From Ferdinandcohnia humi_A (GTDB lineage: Bacteria; Bacillota; Bacilli; Bacillales; Bacillaceae_L), in NCBI GenBank assembly GCA_047608075.1, contig JBLKRX010000013.1:62001-126000 (forward strand): DNA of 64,000 nt, in the 5' to 3' direction. Of the stretch, positions 8,270 to 16,943 are shown in pieces (the stretch's first letter is position 1; each line of letters starts with the position of its first letter). The notes under the pieces were generated by a model, which saw nothing but the letters and a program-made list of their open reading frames with translations, did no database searches and was not told where the DNA came from. The translations under genes were made by a program, and so were the position numbers.

Positions 8270-8308
8270 AGCCTTCACGGGAGCATTTCTCCTGCGAGGG
8301 CTTTTTCT
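8270..8308 (+). terminator. Hairpin with T run in the late leader
   Basis: AGCCTTCACGGGAG (8271-8284) pairs with CTCCTGCGAGGGCT (8291-8304) with a few G-U or mismatched pairs, followed by TTTTT. It lies just after the predicted late promoter and before HNH. It may be a leaky terminator or antitermination target rather than a full stop. Confidence 0.6.
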
Positions 8309-8329
8309 ATGGGCAAAAGGAGGTGTAGT

Positions 8330-8689
8330 ATGCCAAGGAAACCTAAGCGACCATGCTCTTATCCTGGTTGTCCAGAACTGACTGACAGACGGTTTTGTGA
8401 AGAACATGCTAAAAAGGAAGCCGCACGGTATGAAAAGTATGACCGCGATCCAGCAACCCGTAAGCGATATGGTCGTGCATGGAAAAGAATACGTGACCGC
8501 TACATTGCGGCTCATCCTCTTTGCGAGGAGTGTAAAAGACAAGGAAAGCTGACCCCAGCAACCGAGGTGCATCACATTCTTCCTCTTGCAAGAGGTGGAA
8601 CACATGATAGAAGCAATCTTATGTCCCTTTGTACTTCCTGTCACTCTACCATCACTGCAAAAGATGGAGACCGTTGGGGAACCCGGTAG
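8330..8689 (+). CDS. HNH endonuclease of the packaging module
   Basis: 119 residues from ATG at 8330, preceded by AAAGGAGG. A Cys cluster near the N-terminus ('CSYPGCPEL', 'RRFCEEH') and 'CEECKRQG' are followed by the HNH core 'EVHHILPLARGGTHDRSNLMSLCTSCH'-type motif (HH ... N ... C-x2-C-H). HNH proteins of this kind next to P27 small and HK97-like large terminases are known partners in cos cleavage. The gene is directly followed by a cos-like region and the small terminase. Confidence 0.85.
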   Translation: MPRKPKRPCSYPGCPELTDRRFCEEHAKKEAARYEKYDRDPATRKRYGRAWKRIRDRYIAAHPLCEECKRQGKLTPATEVHHILPLARGGTHDRSNLMSLCTSCHSTITAKDGDRWGTR

Positions 8690-8770
8690 GGGGAGTCAAA
8701 TCTCTACAGCTTTTTTGATGTGCAACGGGCGTGGGGTAACGCGTGAAAATTCGCGGTTTCAAACGGGGTA
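8689..8770 (+). other. Putative cos packaging site
   Basis: Between HNH and small terminase lies a G-rich start (GGGGGAGTCAAATCTCTACA), a T run, GGGCGTGGGG, then ACGCGTGAAAATTCGCGG and TTTCAAACGGGG. I recognise this order from cos regions of HNH-containing phages of Gram-positive hosts. The exact nick positions and overhang cannot be read from sequence. Confidence 0.55.
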
Positions 8771-8800
8771 ATAGGTCCATCGATGAAAAGAGGTGAGTGA

Positions 8801-9352
8801 ATGGCCAAAGACGGAACAAACCGAGGCGGCGCCCGTATAGGCTCCGGTCAAAAGAAAAAACCACTTGCTGACAAAATTGCAGAGGGAAATCCCGGTAAAA
8901 GAAAGCTTGAGGTCGTCGAGTTCAAGAATACTGCTGACCTGAAGGGGCAGGAAATGCCAAAGCCAAGGGCCATGCTCTCCGCAGTGCAAAAGGATGGGAA
9001 AACCTTAGAAGCGAGTGAAATCTATGAAATTACATGGAAATGGCTTGAGGAGCGAGAATGTGCCCATTTGGTACTTCCACAGCTTCTAGAACGGTATGCC
9101 ATGAGTGCGGCCAGATGGATACAGTGTGAGGAAGCGGTAACCGAGTTTGGTTTTCTAGCAAAGCATCCAACTACCGGCAATGCAATTCAAAGTCCTTATG
9201 TAGCGATGAGCCAGAGCTTTATGAGTCAGACAAACAGGCTATGGATGGAGATATATCAAATCGTTAGGGAGAACTGTGCTACAGAGTACTCTGGTTTAAA
9301 CCCACAGGACGATGTGATGGAGCGATTGCTATCTGCCCGCAGAGGAAAATAA
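8801..9352 (+). CDS. Terminase small subunit (P27 family)
   Basis: 183 residues. The N-terminus 'NRGGARIGSGQKKKPLADKI' and 'EGNPGKRKL' are characteristic of the P27/HK97-type small terminase, which recognises cos DNA and hands it to the large subunit. The helical rest holds 'YAMSAARWIQCEEAV' and ends 'PQDDVMERLLSARRGK'. The ATG at 8801 follows AGAGGTGAGTGA. The cos-like region lies just upstream. Confidence 0.88.
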   Translation: MAKDGTNRGGARIGSGQKKKPLADKIAEGNPGKRKLEVVEFKNTADLKGQEMPKPRAMLSAVQKDGKTLEASEIYEITWKWLEERECAHLVLPQLLERYAMSAARWIQCEEAVTEFGFLAKHPTTGNAIQSPYVAMSQSFMSQTNRLWMEIYQIVRENCATEYSGLNPQDDVMERLLSARRGK

Positions 9353-9372
9353 AGATGAGGAGATACGGTGTA

Positions 9373-10548
9373 ATGAGTAAGAGGTATTTAACAGCAGAAA
9401 GTGTATGTGCTGGACATCCTGATAAACTATGCGACATTATTGCAGATAGCATTTTGGAAGCATGCCTACGTAAAGATAAGGCATCACGTGTCGCTTGTGA
9501 GGTAATGGCAACTAAGGGGAAAATTATCGTGGCGGGCGAGATCTCCTGCAGCGAGAAAGTAAATATTAGAGACATTGTAAAAACTGTACTGAAGGATGTG
9601 GGATACAATCCTCTAAAATTTTTGATTTATGTATATGTACATAATCAAAGTGTAGATATTGCAGCTGGTGTGAATACCGCACTGGAAGCACGAAATGGAA
9701 TAAACGAACAGTACGGTTCCATAGGTGCTGGAGACCAGGGAACAATGTATGGCTTTGCTACAAAGGAAACAAGAGAAATGCTCCCCCTACCCCTTGTACT
9801 ATCTCACAGAATCGTAAAGAGACTGGATGATTGTCGCAAAGGAAAATTAATAAAAGGTATTCTTCCCGATGGTAAAGCACAGGTAACGGTGGAATATGAT
9901 GATGACACTCCAGTGAGAATAAAGACAATCGTAATTTCGGTACAGCATGATAAGAATAAAACACAGGAAGAACTTAAGGCAGACATCCTTAACAATGTCT
10001 TATGGCAGTGTTTTGAGGACTTCCCTTTTGATGATGAAACAGAAATTCTCATCAATCCCTCTGGTCAGTTTGTTCTTGGCGGTCCCGCTGCTGATACGGG
10101 TTTGACCGGTAGAAAAATCATGGTCGATACCTACGGAGGGCTTACATCTCATGGAGGTGGTGCTCTTTGTGGTAAAGACCCAACCAAAGTTGACCGAAGC
10201 GGTGCTTACATGGCTCGCTATATTGCCAAGCATATCGTTTGGTGTGGTTATGCAAAGAAATGTGAAGTGAGTATTTCCTATGCCATTGGTAAGGCAAATC
10301 CAGTAGCTTTTACTGTAAATACCCTTGGTACTGGCACTGTTTCTGATGAAATATTAACTCTTGCTGCCCAGGAGACTTTCAACTTAAGACCCGCGGCCAT
10401 CATTGAAAAACTGCGTCTAAGAAATGTGATTTATTCTGATACAGCGGTTTATGGTCACTTTAATAGCTGTCTGTTCCCATGGGAGGATGTAAATAAATAT
10501 AGTGAATTTAGAAAGGCGGTGGAAAAGTATGTTGATAGAGAGGATTAA
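9373..10548 (+). CDS. metK: Phage-encoded S-adenosylmethionine synthetase
   Basis: 391 residues, full length for MetK. Visible motifs: 'GHPDK' (residues 14-18), the signature 'GAGDQG' (about 118-123), and 'GGPAADTGLTGRKIMVDTYG', with the P-loop-like 'GGGALCGKDPTKVDRSGAY'. The reaction makes S-adenosylmethionine from ATP and methionine. ATG at 9373 is preferred to 9355 because AGGAG lies about 10 bases before it and the N-terminus then matches the family. It overlaps the first of two DNA methyltransferase genes by 20 bases, so it likely supplies their methyl donor. Confidence 0.9.
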   Translation: MSKRYLTAESVCAGHPDKLCDIIADSILEACLRKDKASRVACEVMATKGKIIVAGEISCSEKVNIRDIVKTVLKDVGYNPLKFLIYVYVHNQSVDIAAGVNTALEARNGINEQYGSIGAGDQGTMYGFATKETREMLPLPLVLSHRIVKRLDDCRKGKLIKGILPDGKAQVTVEYDDDTPVRIKTIVISVQHDKNKTQEELKADILNNVLWQCFEDFPFDDETEILINPSGQFVLGGPAADTGLTGRKIMVDTYGGLTSHGGGALCGKDPTKVDRSGAYMARYIAKHIVWCGYAKKCEVSISYAIGKANPVAFTVNTLGTGTVSDEILTLAAQETFNLRPAAIIEKLRLRNVIYSDTAVYGHFNSCLFPWEDVNKYSEFRKAVEKYVDRED

Positions 10549-11770
10549 AACGAAACTACTCATCCCCGCTGACTATAACCCAAGGAAGAATTTAAAACCA
10601 GGTGATCCAGAATATGAGAAGCTTAAACGCTCTCTTGAGGAGTTTGGATATGTAGAACCCGTTATATGGAATAAGACCACAGGCAAAGTTATCGGAGGTC
10701 ATCAGCGTTTGAAAGTCCTGCTTAGTATGGGCATGGATGAAATAGAATGTGTAGTAGTTGAAATGGACGAGCAAAAGGAAAAGGCTCTGAATATTGCACT
10801 AAATAAAATAAGTGGCGATTGGGATAAAGATAAACTGGCACTTCTCATCACAGACCTAGATGCTTCTGATTTTGATGTTTCTCTTACAGGGTTTGACCCA
10901 GGGGAGTTGGAGGATCTTTTCAAAGATTCCCTTAAGGATAATATAAAAGAAGATGATTTCGATGTGGACAGCGAGCTGAAAAAGCCCGCTGTTTCGCATT
11001 TAGGGGATGTTTGGATACTTGGACAACATCGATTAGTCTGCGGAGACAGTACAAAGAAAGACACCTTTAATGTCTTAATGGATGGGAAAGCTGCCTATCT
11101 GGTAGTCACGGACCCTCCATATAACGTTAACTATGAAGGCACTGCTGGAAAAATCAAAAATGACAATATGGCGAATGAAGCGTTCTATGATTTTCTGCTT
11201 ACGGCATTTCAAAACACCGAAGCAGCGATGGCAAAGGACGCATCTATTTATGTATTTCATGCTGATACGGAAGGACTCAATTTTAGAAGAGCATTCTCCG
11301 ATGCAGGATTTTATCTTTCTGGTACTTGTATATGGAAAAAGCAGTCCCTTGTTCTCGGTCGCTCCCCATATCAATGGCAGCATGAACCAGTTCTTTTCGG
11401 TTGGAAAAAGAAAGGAAAGCATCTTTGGTATTCAGACCGTAAGCAGACTACCATCTGGGAGTTTGAGAAACCAAAGAAGAACGGCGACCACCCAACCATG
11501 AAGCCAGTGGCGCTTGTGGCATACCCCATTATGAACTCAAGCCTTAGTAACTGTATTGTGCTTGATCCCTTTGGGGGTTCAGGAAGTACACTGATTGCCT
11601 GTGAGCAAACAGATAGAATCTGCTACACCATTGAACTGGATGAAAAGTACTGCGATGTTATTGTGAAAAGATATATTGAGCAAGTGGGAAACTCTGATGG
11701 TGTATTTCTATTAAGAGATGGCTTGAAATTCAGATATTGTGACCTGCCAGAGGTGAATGAGGATGAGTAA
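10529..11770 (+). CDS. ParB-domain DNA methyltransferase (N4/N6 type)
   Basis: 413 residues. Residues 1-90 are a ParB/Srx-like nuclease-fold domain with 'GKVIGGHQRL'; residues about 165-400 are an amino-methyltransferase with the catalytic 'TDPPYN' (about 193) before the SAM-binding 'DPFGGSGST' (about 348), the beta-type order. It likely methylates adenine N6 or cytosine N4. Start ATG at 10529 follows AAAGGCGG and overlaps metK. This two-domain form is common in phages and probably protects phage DNA from host restriction. The recognition site is unknown. Confidence 0.88.
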   Translation: MLIERIKTKLLIPADYNPRKNLKPGDPEYEKLKRSLEEFGYVEPVIWNKTTGKVIGGHQRLKVLLSMGMDEIECVVVEMDEQKEKALNIALNKISGDWDKDKLALLITDLDASDFDVSLTGFDPGELEDLFKDSLKDNIKEDDFDVDSELKKPAVSHLGDVWILGQHRLVCGDSTKKDTFNVLMDGKAAYLVVTDPPYNVNYEGTAGKIKNDNMANEAFYDFLLTAFQNTEAAMAKDASIYVFHADTEGLNFRRAFSDAGFYLSGTCIWKKQSLVLGRSPYQWQHEPVLFGWKKKGKHLWYSDRKQTTIWEFEKPKKNGDHPTMKPVALVAYPIMNSSLSNCIVLDPFGGSGSTLIACEQTDRICYTIELDEKYCDVIVKRYIEQVGNSDGVFLLRDGLKFRYCDLPEVNEDE

Positions 11771-13922
11771 ATTGACACTTGGTTCCCTCTTTGATGGCAG
11801 TGGTGGTTTTCCTTTGGGTGGTTTGCTTTGTGGCATCGAACCTTTATGGGCATCTGAAATTGAGCCGTTTCCTATACGGGTTACGACTAAACGTATCCCT
11901 CAGATGAAGCATTATGGAGATATAAACAAATTAAATGGTGCGGAGCTTCCGCCTGTAGATATCATAACCTTTGGCTCTCCATGCACGGATATGAGTGTGG
12001 CAGGTAAAAGAGCTGGTTTGGACGGAGAGCAATCCGTCCTTTTTTATGAAGCAATCCGAATTATTAAGGAAATGAGGTGTAAGACCAATGGACAATATCC
12101 AAGGTACGCAGTCTGGGAAAATGTCCCCGGTGCATTCTCGTCGAATAAAGGAGAAGACTTCAAAGCAGTCCTCGAAACGGTCATCAGTGTCAAAGAGCCG
12201 AACACCTCGATGCCTTTACCTGAAAAAGGACGATGGCCATACGCTGACATCTATATGGGAGACGGATGGAGTGTGGCTTACCGAACTATCGATGCGCAAT
12301 ATTTCGGAGTCCCCCAACGTCGTCGTAGAATCTACCTTGTCGCAGATTTTGCAGATGGATGTGCCGGAGAAATACTATTTGAGTCCGAAGGCTTGTCAAG
12401 GGATTTTACGCCGAGCGGCAGCCCGTGGCAAAGAACTGCCGGAAATGCTAAAAACTGCTCTGGAAAAACAGGCGATAGCATAACTTGCCTAAATGACCAA
12501 GGCGGAAGAGTGATGTCTGTTTCGAAGGATATTACAGCAATACTTCGAGCAGAGGAACATGGACATCAGCCTTGCGTAATGCAGTCAAGCGGATTTTGTA
12601 CTGAACACAGTGCCAAGAGCAGAAGTGTAGGATATGAGGAAGAACGTTCCCCTACACTTAGAGCAGGTGTTGTCCCAGGTGCAGTCATGTCCTTTGAACC
12701 GGGTGCTGCTTCTCGAGTTGGTGGCCATACTGACGAAAACTTAAGTGGATCACTTCGTGCAAACATGGGAGATAATCAAACAGCTGTTGTCATTGAAAAC
12801 CATCCAACTGATAGCCGTGTGAAACTCTCGGAGGATAATAAAGTACAGACGCTGACTTCTCGGATGGGAACTGGTGGCGGGAATGTACCTCTTATTATGA
12901 ACACTCCTAAAACGTTAAAAATCCGCTCCGGTTGTGAAGGCGGTGGTAAGGGTGCATTGATACAAGATGATAAGTCTGCAACTCTTGGATGTAATAATGA
13001 TCAAACCGTTTTTGTACCTACCGCATATGGAATCTGCTCTGATAAAAGCAACTCCATGCAGTCAAGCAATCCACATAGCGGTATATATGAAGCGGATACT
13101 TCTCGAACCATTGATGCCAATGGAGGAAATCCGGGATGTAATCAAGGTGGTATTGCAGTAGTTGCTCTGCAAGGCTCGATGATTGGAAGAGAGGATAAAA
13201 ACGGTCCCCAAGGAAGCGGTATAGATGAAGATGTTTCTTTTACGCTTAATACCGCTGATCGTCATGCTGTTGCCTATGCCATGACTACCGGAGCCTATGC
13301 ACAGGTTGAAGAAGATAAAGCACCTACTCTATTGTCGAGAGATTATAAGGATGCTCCTGTTGTGACTCAGCCTTCTTACGGTATTGATCGGGCGGCTTTT
13401 AATCAAGGACAGAACGCTCTTTATAAACCGACTATAGATGAAGAACAGCAACCTACGCTTACAGCAAAAGGTCCTGGAGCAGTGGCACAACCAGCATCAT
13501 TTTATCCTCAGATGAAAGCTGAAAGTCAATGCTACAGACAGGACGGTACATCAAATACGATTATCAATGGCACCAATCCAGGCTATCAAAATGGATTGGT
13601 TGAACCGGACTATATTGTTCGAAGGCTTACACCAACAGAATGTGCAAGATTGCAAGGCTTCCCCGATGATTGGTGTGATGACCTTGGTACGGAAAATCCT
13701 ACAGAAGATGAAATTTCATTCTGGACGGAGGTTTGGGAAACCCACCGCAAAATTATAGGTAAAAGTAAAAAACCAAAAACAAGAAATCAGATTATAAAAT
13801 GGCTTAACAATCCTCATTCTGATTCAGCTGAATACAAAATGTGGGGTAATGGTGTAGCACTTCCATGCGTTTGTTTTGTGCTGACTGGCATTGTGTTATC
13901 TACACAAAATACCGCCGATTAA
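11763..13922 (+). CDS. DNA (cytosine-5) methyltransferase with long repetitive target region
   Basis: 719 residues, far longer than a minimal C5 enzyme. Motif I 'LFDGSGGFPLG', catalytic 'GSPCTDMSVAGKR' (Cys near 71), 'WENVPG' (about 119) and 'QRRRRIYLV' (about 186) are intact; motifs IX-X appear at the end ('RRLTPTECARLQGFPDDW', 'WGNGVALP'). Between about residues 240 and 620 lies a target-recognition region made of about nine degenerate units of the form x-T-L/I-x(4)-G...V-V. Start ATG at 11763, with AGAGGTGA upstream, overlaps the previous gene by 8 bases. It probably shields phage DNA from restriction. Confidence 0.87.
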   Translation: MSKLTLGSLFDGSGGFPLGGLLCGIEPLWASEIEPFPIRVTTKRIPQMKHYGDINKLNGAELPPVDIITFGSPCTDMSVAGKRAGLDGEQSVLFYEAIRIIKEMRCKTNGQYPRYAVWENVPGAFSSNKGEDFKAVLETVISVKEPNTSMPLPEKGRWPYADIYMGDGWSVAYRTIDAQYFGVPQRRRRIYLVADFADGCAGEILFESEGLSRDFTPSGSPWQRTAGNAKNCSGKTGDSITCLNDQGGRVMSVSKDITAILRAEEHGHQPCVMQSSGFCTEHSAKSRSVGYEEERSPTLRAGVVPGAVMSFEPGAASRVGGHTDENLSGSLRANMGDNQTAVVIENHPTDSRVKLSEDNKVQTLTSRMGTGGGNVPLIMNTPKTLKIRSGCEGGGKGALIQDDKSATLGCNNDQTVFVPTAYGICSDKSNSMQSSNPHSGIYEADTSRTIDANGGNPGCNQGGIAVVALQGSMIGREDKNGPQGSGIDEDVSFTLNTADRHAVAYAMTTGAYAQVEEDKAPTLLSRDYKDAPVVTQPSYGIDRAAFNQGQNALYKPTIDEEQQPTLTAKGPGAVAQPASFYPQMKAESQCYRQDGTSNTIINGTNPGYQNGLVEPDYIVRRLTPTECARLQGFPDDWCDDLGTENPTEDEISFWTEVWETHRKIIGKSKKPKTRNQIIKWLNNPHSDSAEYKMWGNGVALPCVCFVLTGIVLSTQNTAD

Positions 13923-14016
13923 TGGAAACGTATTTTCTACAGAAAGATGCTCTAAATGACTTGATAATAACAGCTTTTAGAGTGATATATGTACGTACCG
14001 AAAGTAGAAAGGCGGT

Positions 14017-14715
14017 ATGAAAATGCAGATTAACTATAATGTTACAGGACCAAAAAGAAAAGCACTGGTTAACGCAATCAGCCAAGAACTAAATGCCCCT
14101 GTAAAATATCTCGGAGCACCTACATTTGCATATGAGGTGGCAGACTACAATGTTAACAAAAACGGAGTTCTAAGTGGACCAGACAATAAGGAACTGGTCG
14201 ATGATCTATTGAGATTTCACGATCTCAAAGCAATTTCAGAAGAATTTGACACACCACTTCCGAAAGCAGAAGTAAATGAAAGGGAAGAATCTATCAATCT
14301 GATAATTCAAATGCCACGGGCGGATTTTACCGACACGGCAATCGAGAACCTAAAAGGATTAGTAGAAAGTAAAGCTACTCTTATAAAGAAAGCACTTGAT
14401 ACGGACTCCATTCCCATCATTGAAGATGAGGAATATGTCACCTTCCCTTGGTTTCAAGGTAAGTGCGCCTCAGAGGAGGTTAAGGCATACACCCATTTTG
14501 TCACGGCACTTTGCGAAATGGCGAAAAAACAGACCCGTGTCAATTCCACCGAGAAATCAGTAGAGAATGAAAAGTACGCTTTCCGTTGCTTCCTGCTAAG
14601 GCTCGGCTTTATCGGACCAGAATATAAGATGGGACGAAAGATTCTCCTCTCGAGGCTTTCAGGTAGCTCCGCTTTCAAAAGCGGAACGTTCAAGCAGGAG
14701 GTGAGTGAACAATGA
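14017..14715 (+). CDS. Conserved phage protein ('virulence-related' type)
   Basis: 232 residues. The start 'QINYNVTGPKRKALVNAISQEL' and 'VKYLGAPTFAYEVADYNVNKNG' match a family often labelled virulence-related protein in Firmicute prophages; the label has no experimental basis that I know. The C-terminal half holds 'FPWFQGKCASEEVKAYTHFV' and ends 'LSGSSAFKSG'. Start ATG at 14017 follows AAAGGCGG. It lies 94 bases after the cytosine methyltransferase and overlaps the next gene by 4 bases. Function unknown. Confidence 0.7.
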   Translation: MKMQINYNVTGPKRKALVNAISQELNAPVKYLGAPTFAYEVADYNVNKNGVLSGPDNKELVDDLLRFHDLKAISEEFDTPLPKAEVNEREESINLIIQMPRADFTDTAIENLKGLVESKATLIKKALDTDSIPIIEDEEYVTFPWFQGKCASEEVKAYTHFVTALCEMAKKQTRVNSTEKSVENEKYAFRCFLLRLGFIGPEYKMGRKILLSRLSGSSAFKSGTFKQEVSEQ

Positions 14716-14939
14716 ATATCATTCACCCTGAAATGCTAAAGCAACTTAGAAGCTATTACACTCCAGGAACACGTGTGATGCTACTTAAAATGAACGACCC
14801 TTATACTAAACTTCAGCCTGGATCTAAAGGTACGGTTACTAGTGTTGATGACATAGGAACGATTCATGTCAGTTGGGATTCGGGTGGTTCCCTTGGAGTA
14901 GCCTTTGGTGAGGATTTATGCAAGAGAATCGAAGAGTAA
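14712..14939 (+). CDS. DUF4314 protein
   Basis: 75 residues. 'YYTPGTRVMLLKMNDPYTKLQPG' followed by 'GTVTSVDDIGTIHVSWDSGGSLGVAFGEDL' is the DUF4314 signature, a small beta-rich SH3-like fold. Widely present in phages of Gram-positive bacteria between the methyltransferase and terminase genes, role unknown. It overlaps the upstream gene by 4 bases. Confidence 0.85.
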   Translation: MNIIHPEMLKQLRSYYTPGTRVMLLKMNDPYTKLQPGSKGTVTSVDDIGTIHVSWDSGGSLGVAFGEDLCKRIEE

Positions 14940-15017
14940 AACATACACAATTTAAGCCAATTGTGGCAGTAAATATGTAGATTTATATTGTAGTATTGTT
15001 TTCGAAGGAGTCGACTA

Positions 15018-15206
15018 ATGAATGAAATAATCAAGGAACAAATCCTTTCCATCCGAGAAAGTGGAGTCACAAATATGTTTGATGCAAACCGAGTCCAGTA
15101 TGAAGCAAATGAACGAGGGTTTTATGAATTGGTAGTCTATTTAATAGACCATAAAGCGGAATATGCTCATTTCATACTGACGGGGGAAGTGGATGAAAAT
15201 AAGTAA
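15018..15206 (+). CDS. DUF5049 protein
   Basis: 62 residues. 'EQILSIRESGVTNMFDANRVQY' and 'YELVVYLIDHKAEYAHFILTGE' match DUF5049, a small helical phage protein usually next to DUF4314. No function is known. AAGGAG stands upstream of the ATG at 15018. Confidence 0.8.
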   Translation: MNEIIKEQILSIRESGVTNMFDANRVQYEANERGFYELVVYLIDHKAEYAHFILTGEVDENK

Positions 15207-15220
15207 ATAAAACTAAAACA

Positions 15221-15276
15221 GGATAAGGGGAAGAGCTTCATCTATAGGATTGAGGCTCTTTTCTTTTGTCCTTTTT
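15221..15276 (+). terminator. Hairpin terminator before the large terminase
   Basis: GGATAAGGGGAAGAGC (15221-15236) pairs imperfectly with GCTCTTTTCTTTTGTCC (15255-15271), followed by TTTTT. It separates the small accessory genes from the large terminase and may reduce read-through within the late operon. Confidence 0.6.
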
Positions 15277-15295
15277 CATAAAAGGGGCGGTGTTT

Positions 15296-16900
15296 ATGCG
15301 GAAACTCAAGAAATATAAGCCGACCGCCTTTATAGCTGATGGGTCATATTACGATAAGGATGCTGCTGATTACGCTGTAGCTTTTATCGAAGCACTCTCC
15401 CATACGAAAGGTTTATGGGCAGGTAAGCCTTTTGAACTTATCGATTGGCAGGAGCAAATAATCCGTGATTTATTCGGAATTTTAAAGCCAGATGGATATC
15501 GGCAGTTTAACACTGCTTATGTAGAGATACCTAAAAAGATGGGAAAAAGCGAGCTTGCCGCAGCAATTGCGCTTCTCCTCACTTGCGGTGATGGTGAAGA
15601 ACGGGCAGAGGTGTACGGTTGTGCCGCTGACCGCCAGCAGGCATCAATTGTATTTGAAGTAGCAGCCGATATGGTGCGGATGTGTCCAGCGCTGAATAAA
15701 CGAGTAAAGTTGCTTGCTTCAACTAAGCGATTGGTGTACCTGCCGACCAACAGCTTCTATCAGGTATTGTCGGCTGAAGCCTACTCCAAACACGGCTTCA
15801 ATATACATGGTGTTGTTTTTGATGAACTTCATACTCAGCCAAATCGGAAACTATTTGATGTTATGACGAAAGGATCTGGGGATGCAAGGACCCAACCGCT
15901 GTATTTTCTTATCACCACTGCGGGGACGGATACTCAGAGTATCTGCTACGAAACACACCAAAAAGCGGTTGATATTATTGAGGGCAGAAAATACGATTCT
16001 ACCTTTTATCCCGTAATCTATGGTGCCAAAGAAGAGGATGATTGGACAGATCCAAAAGTGTGGAAGAAAGCAAATCCAAGCTTGGGAATTACGGTGGGGA
16101 TTGACAAGGTAAGGGCTGCTTGTGAAAGTGCAAAGCAGAACCCAGCTGAGGAAAATAGCTTCCGGCAATTGCGCTTGAATCAATGGGTTAAACAGTCTGT
16201 CCGTTGGATGCCAATGGCAAAATGGGATGCCTGTGCATTTCCAGTTATTCCAGAAAGTCTTGAAGGGCGGGTATGTTATGGAGGTCTTGACCTATCTTCT
16301 ACAACAGACATTACAGCCTTTGTGCTGGTGTTTCCACCGGAGGATGAAACAGATAAATACGTTGTTCTTCCGTATTTTTGGATGCCAGAGGACAACATTG
16401 ACCTCCGAGTCCGAAGAGACCATGTGCAATACGATCTTTGGGAGAAGCAAGGGTATATTCTAACTACAGAAGGCAATGTAGTACATTACGGCTACATTGA
16501 GCGGTTTATTGAGGAACTTGGAGAAAAGTATAACATTCGAGAAATTGCTTTTGACCGTTGGGGAGCTGTTCAAATGGTTCAGAACCTTGAAGGATTAGGC
16601 TTTACTGTCGTTCCTTTCGGTCAAGGCTTTAAAGATATGTCACCACCAACCAAAGAACTGATGAAATTGACATTAGAAGAAAGAATAGCGCACGGTGGGC
16701 ATCCAGTACTTCGTTGGATGATGGACAACATCTTTATAAAAACTGATCCGGCGGGCAACGTGAAGCCGGATAAAGAAAAAAGTACAGAAAAAATAGATGG
16801 CGCGGTGGCAACTATCATGGCACTTGATCGTGCTATTCGTTGTGGCTCAGGTAATAGTGGAGATTCGGTGTATGACGAGCGAGGTTTGATTGTCTTTTAA
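15296..16900 (+). CDS. Terminase large subunit (HK97-like)
   Basis: 534 residues. The ATPase part has a Walker A-type 'PKKMGKSE' (about residue 79) and Walker B 'GVVFDELH' (about 174) with 'LITTAGTDT' coupling; the nuclease part begins 'CYGGLDLSSTTDITAF' (about 329), with further acidic residues in 'EIAFDRWGA' and 'KIDGAVATIMALDRAI'. It cuts and pumps phage DNA into the prohead. ATG at 15296 is chosen because AAAGGGGCGG precedes it. A complete gene, followed by the portal. Confidence 0.93.
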   Translation: MRKLKKYKPTAFIADGSYYDKDAADYAVAFIEALSHTKGLWAGKPFELIDWQEQIIRDLFGILKPDGYRQFNTAYVEIPKKMGKSELAAAIALLLTCGDGEERAEVYGCAADRQQASIVFEVAADMVRMCPALNKRVKLLASTKRLVYLPTNSFYQVLSAEAYSKHGFNIHGVVFDELHTQPNRKLFDVMTKGSGDARTQPLYFLITTAGTDTQSICYETHQKAVDIIEGRKYDSTFYPVIYGAKEEDDWTDPKVWKKANPSLGITVGIDKVRAACESAKQNPAEENSFRQLRLNQWVKQSVRWMPMAKWDACAFPVIPESLEGRVCYGGLDLSSTTDITAFVLVFPPEDETDKYVVLPYFWMPEDNIDLRVRRDHVQYDLWEKQGYILTTEGNVVHYGYIERFIEELGEKYNIREIAFDRWGAVQMVQNLEGLGFTVVPFGQGFKDMSPPTKELMKLTLEERIAHGGHPVLRWMMDNIFIKTDPAGNVKPDKEKSTEKIDGAVATIMALDRAIRCGSGNSGDSVYDERGLIVF

Positions 16901-16943
16901 ACCTTAATGGTTAGCACAATGTTTATATTCGGAGGTGATGCCT

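Noticed and set aside
8168..8644. 158-codon minus-strand open frame
   Set aside because: Covers the late promoter and HNH gene on the opposite strand; no recognisable protein features.
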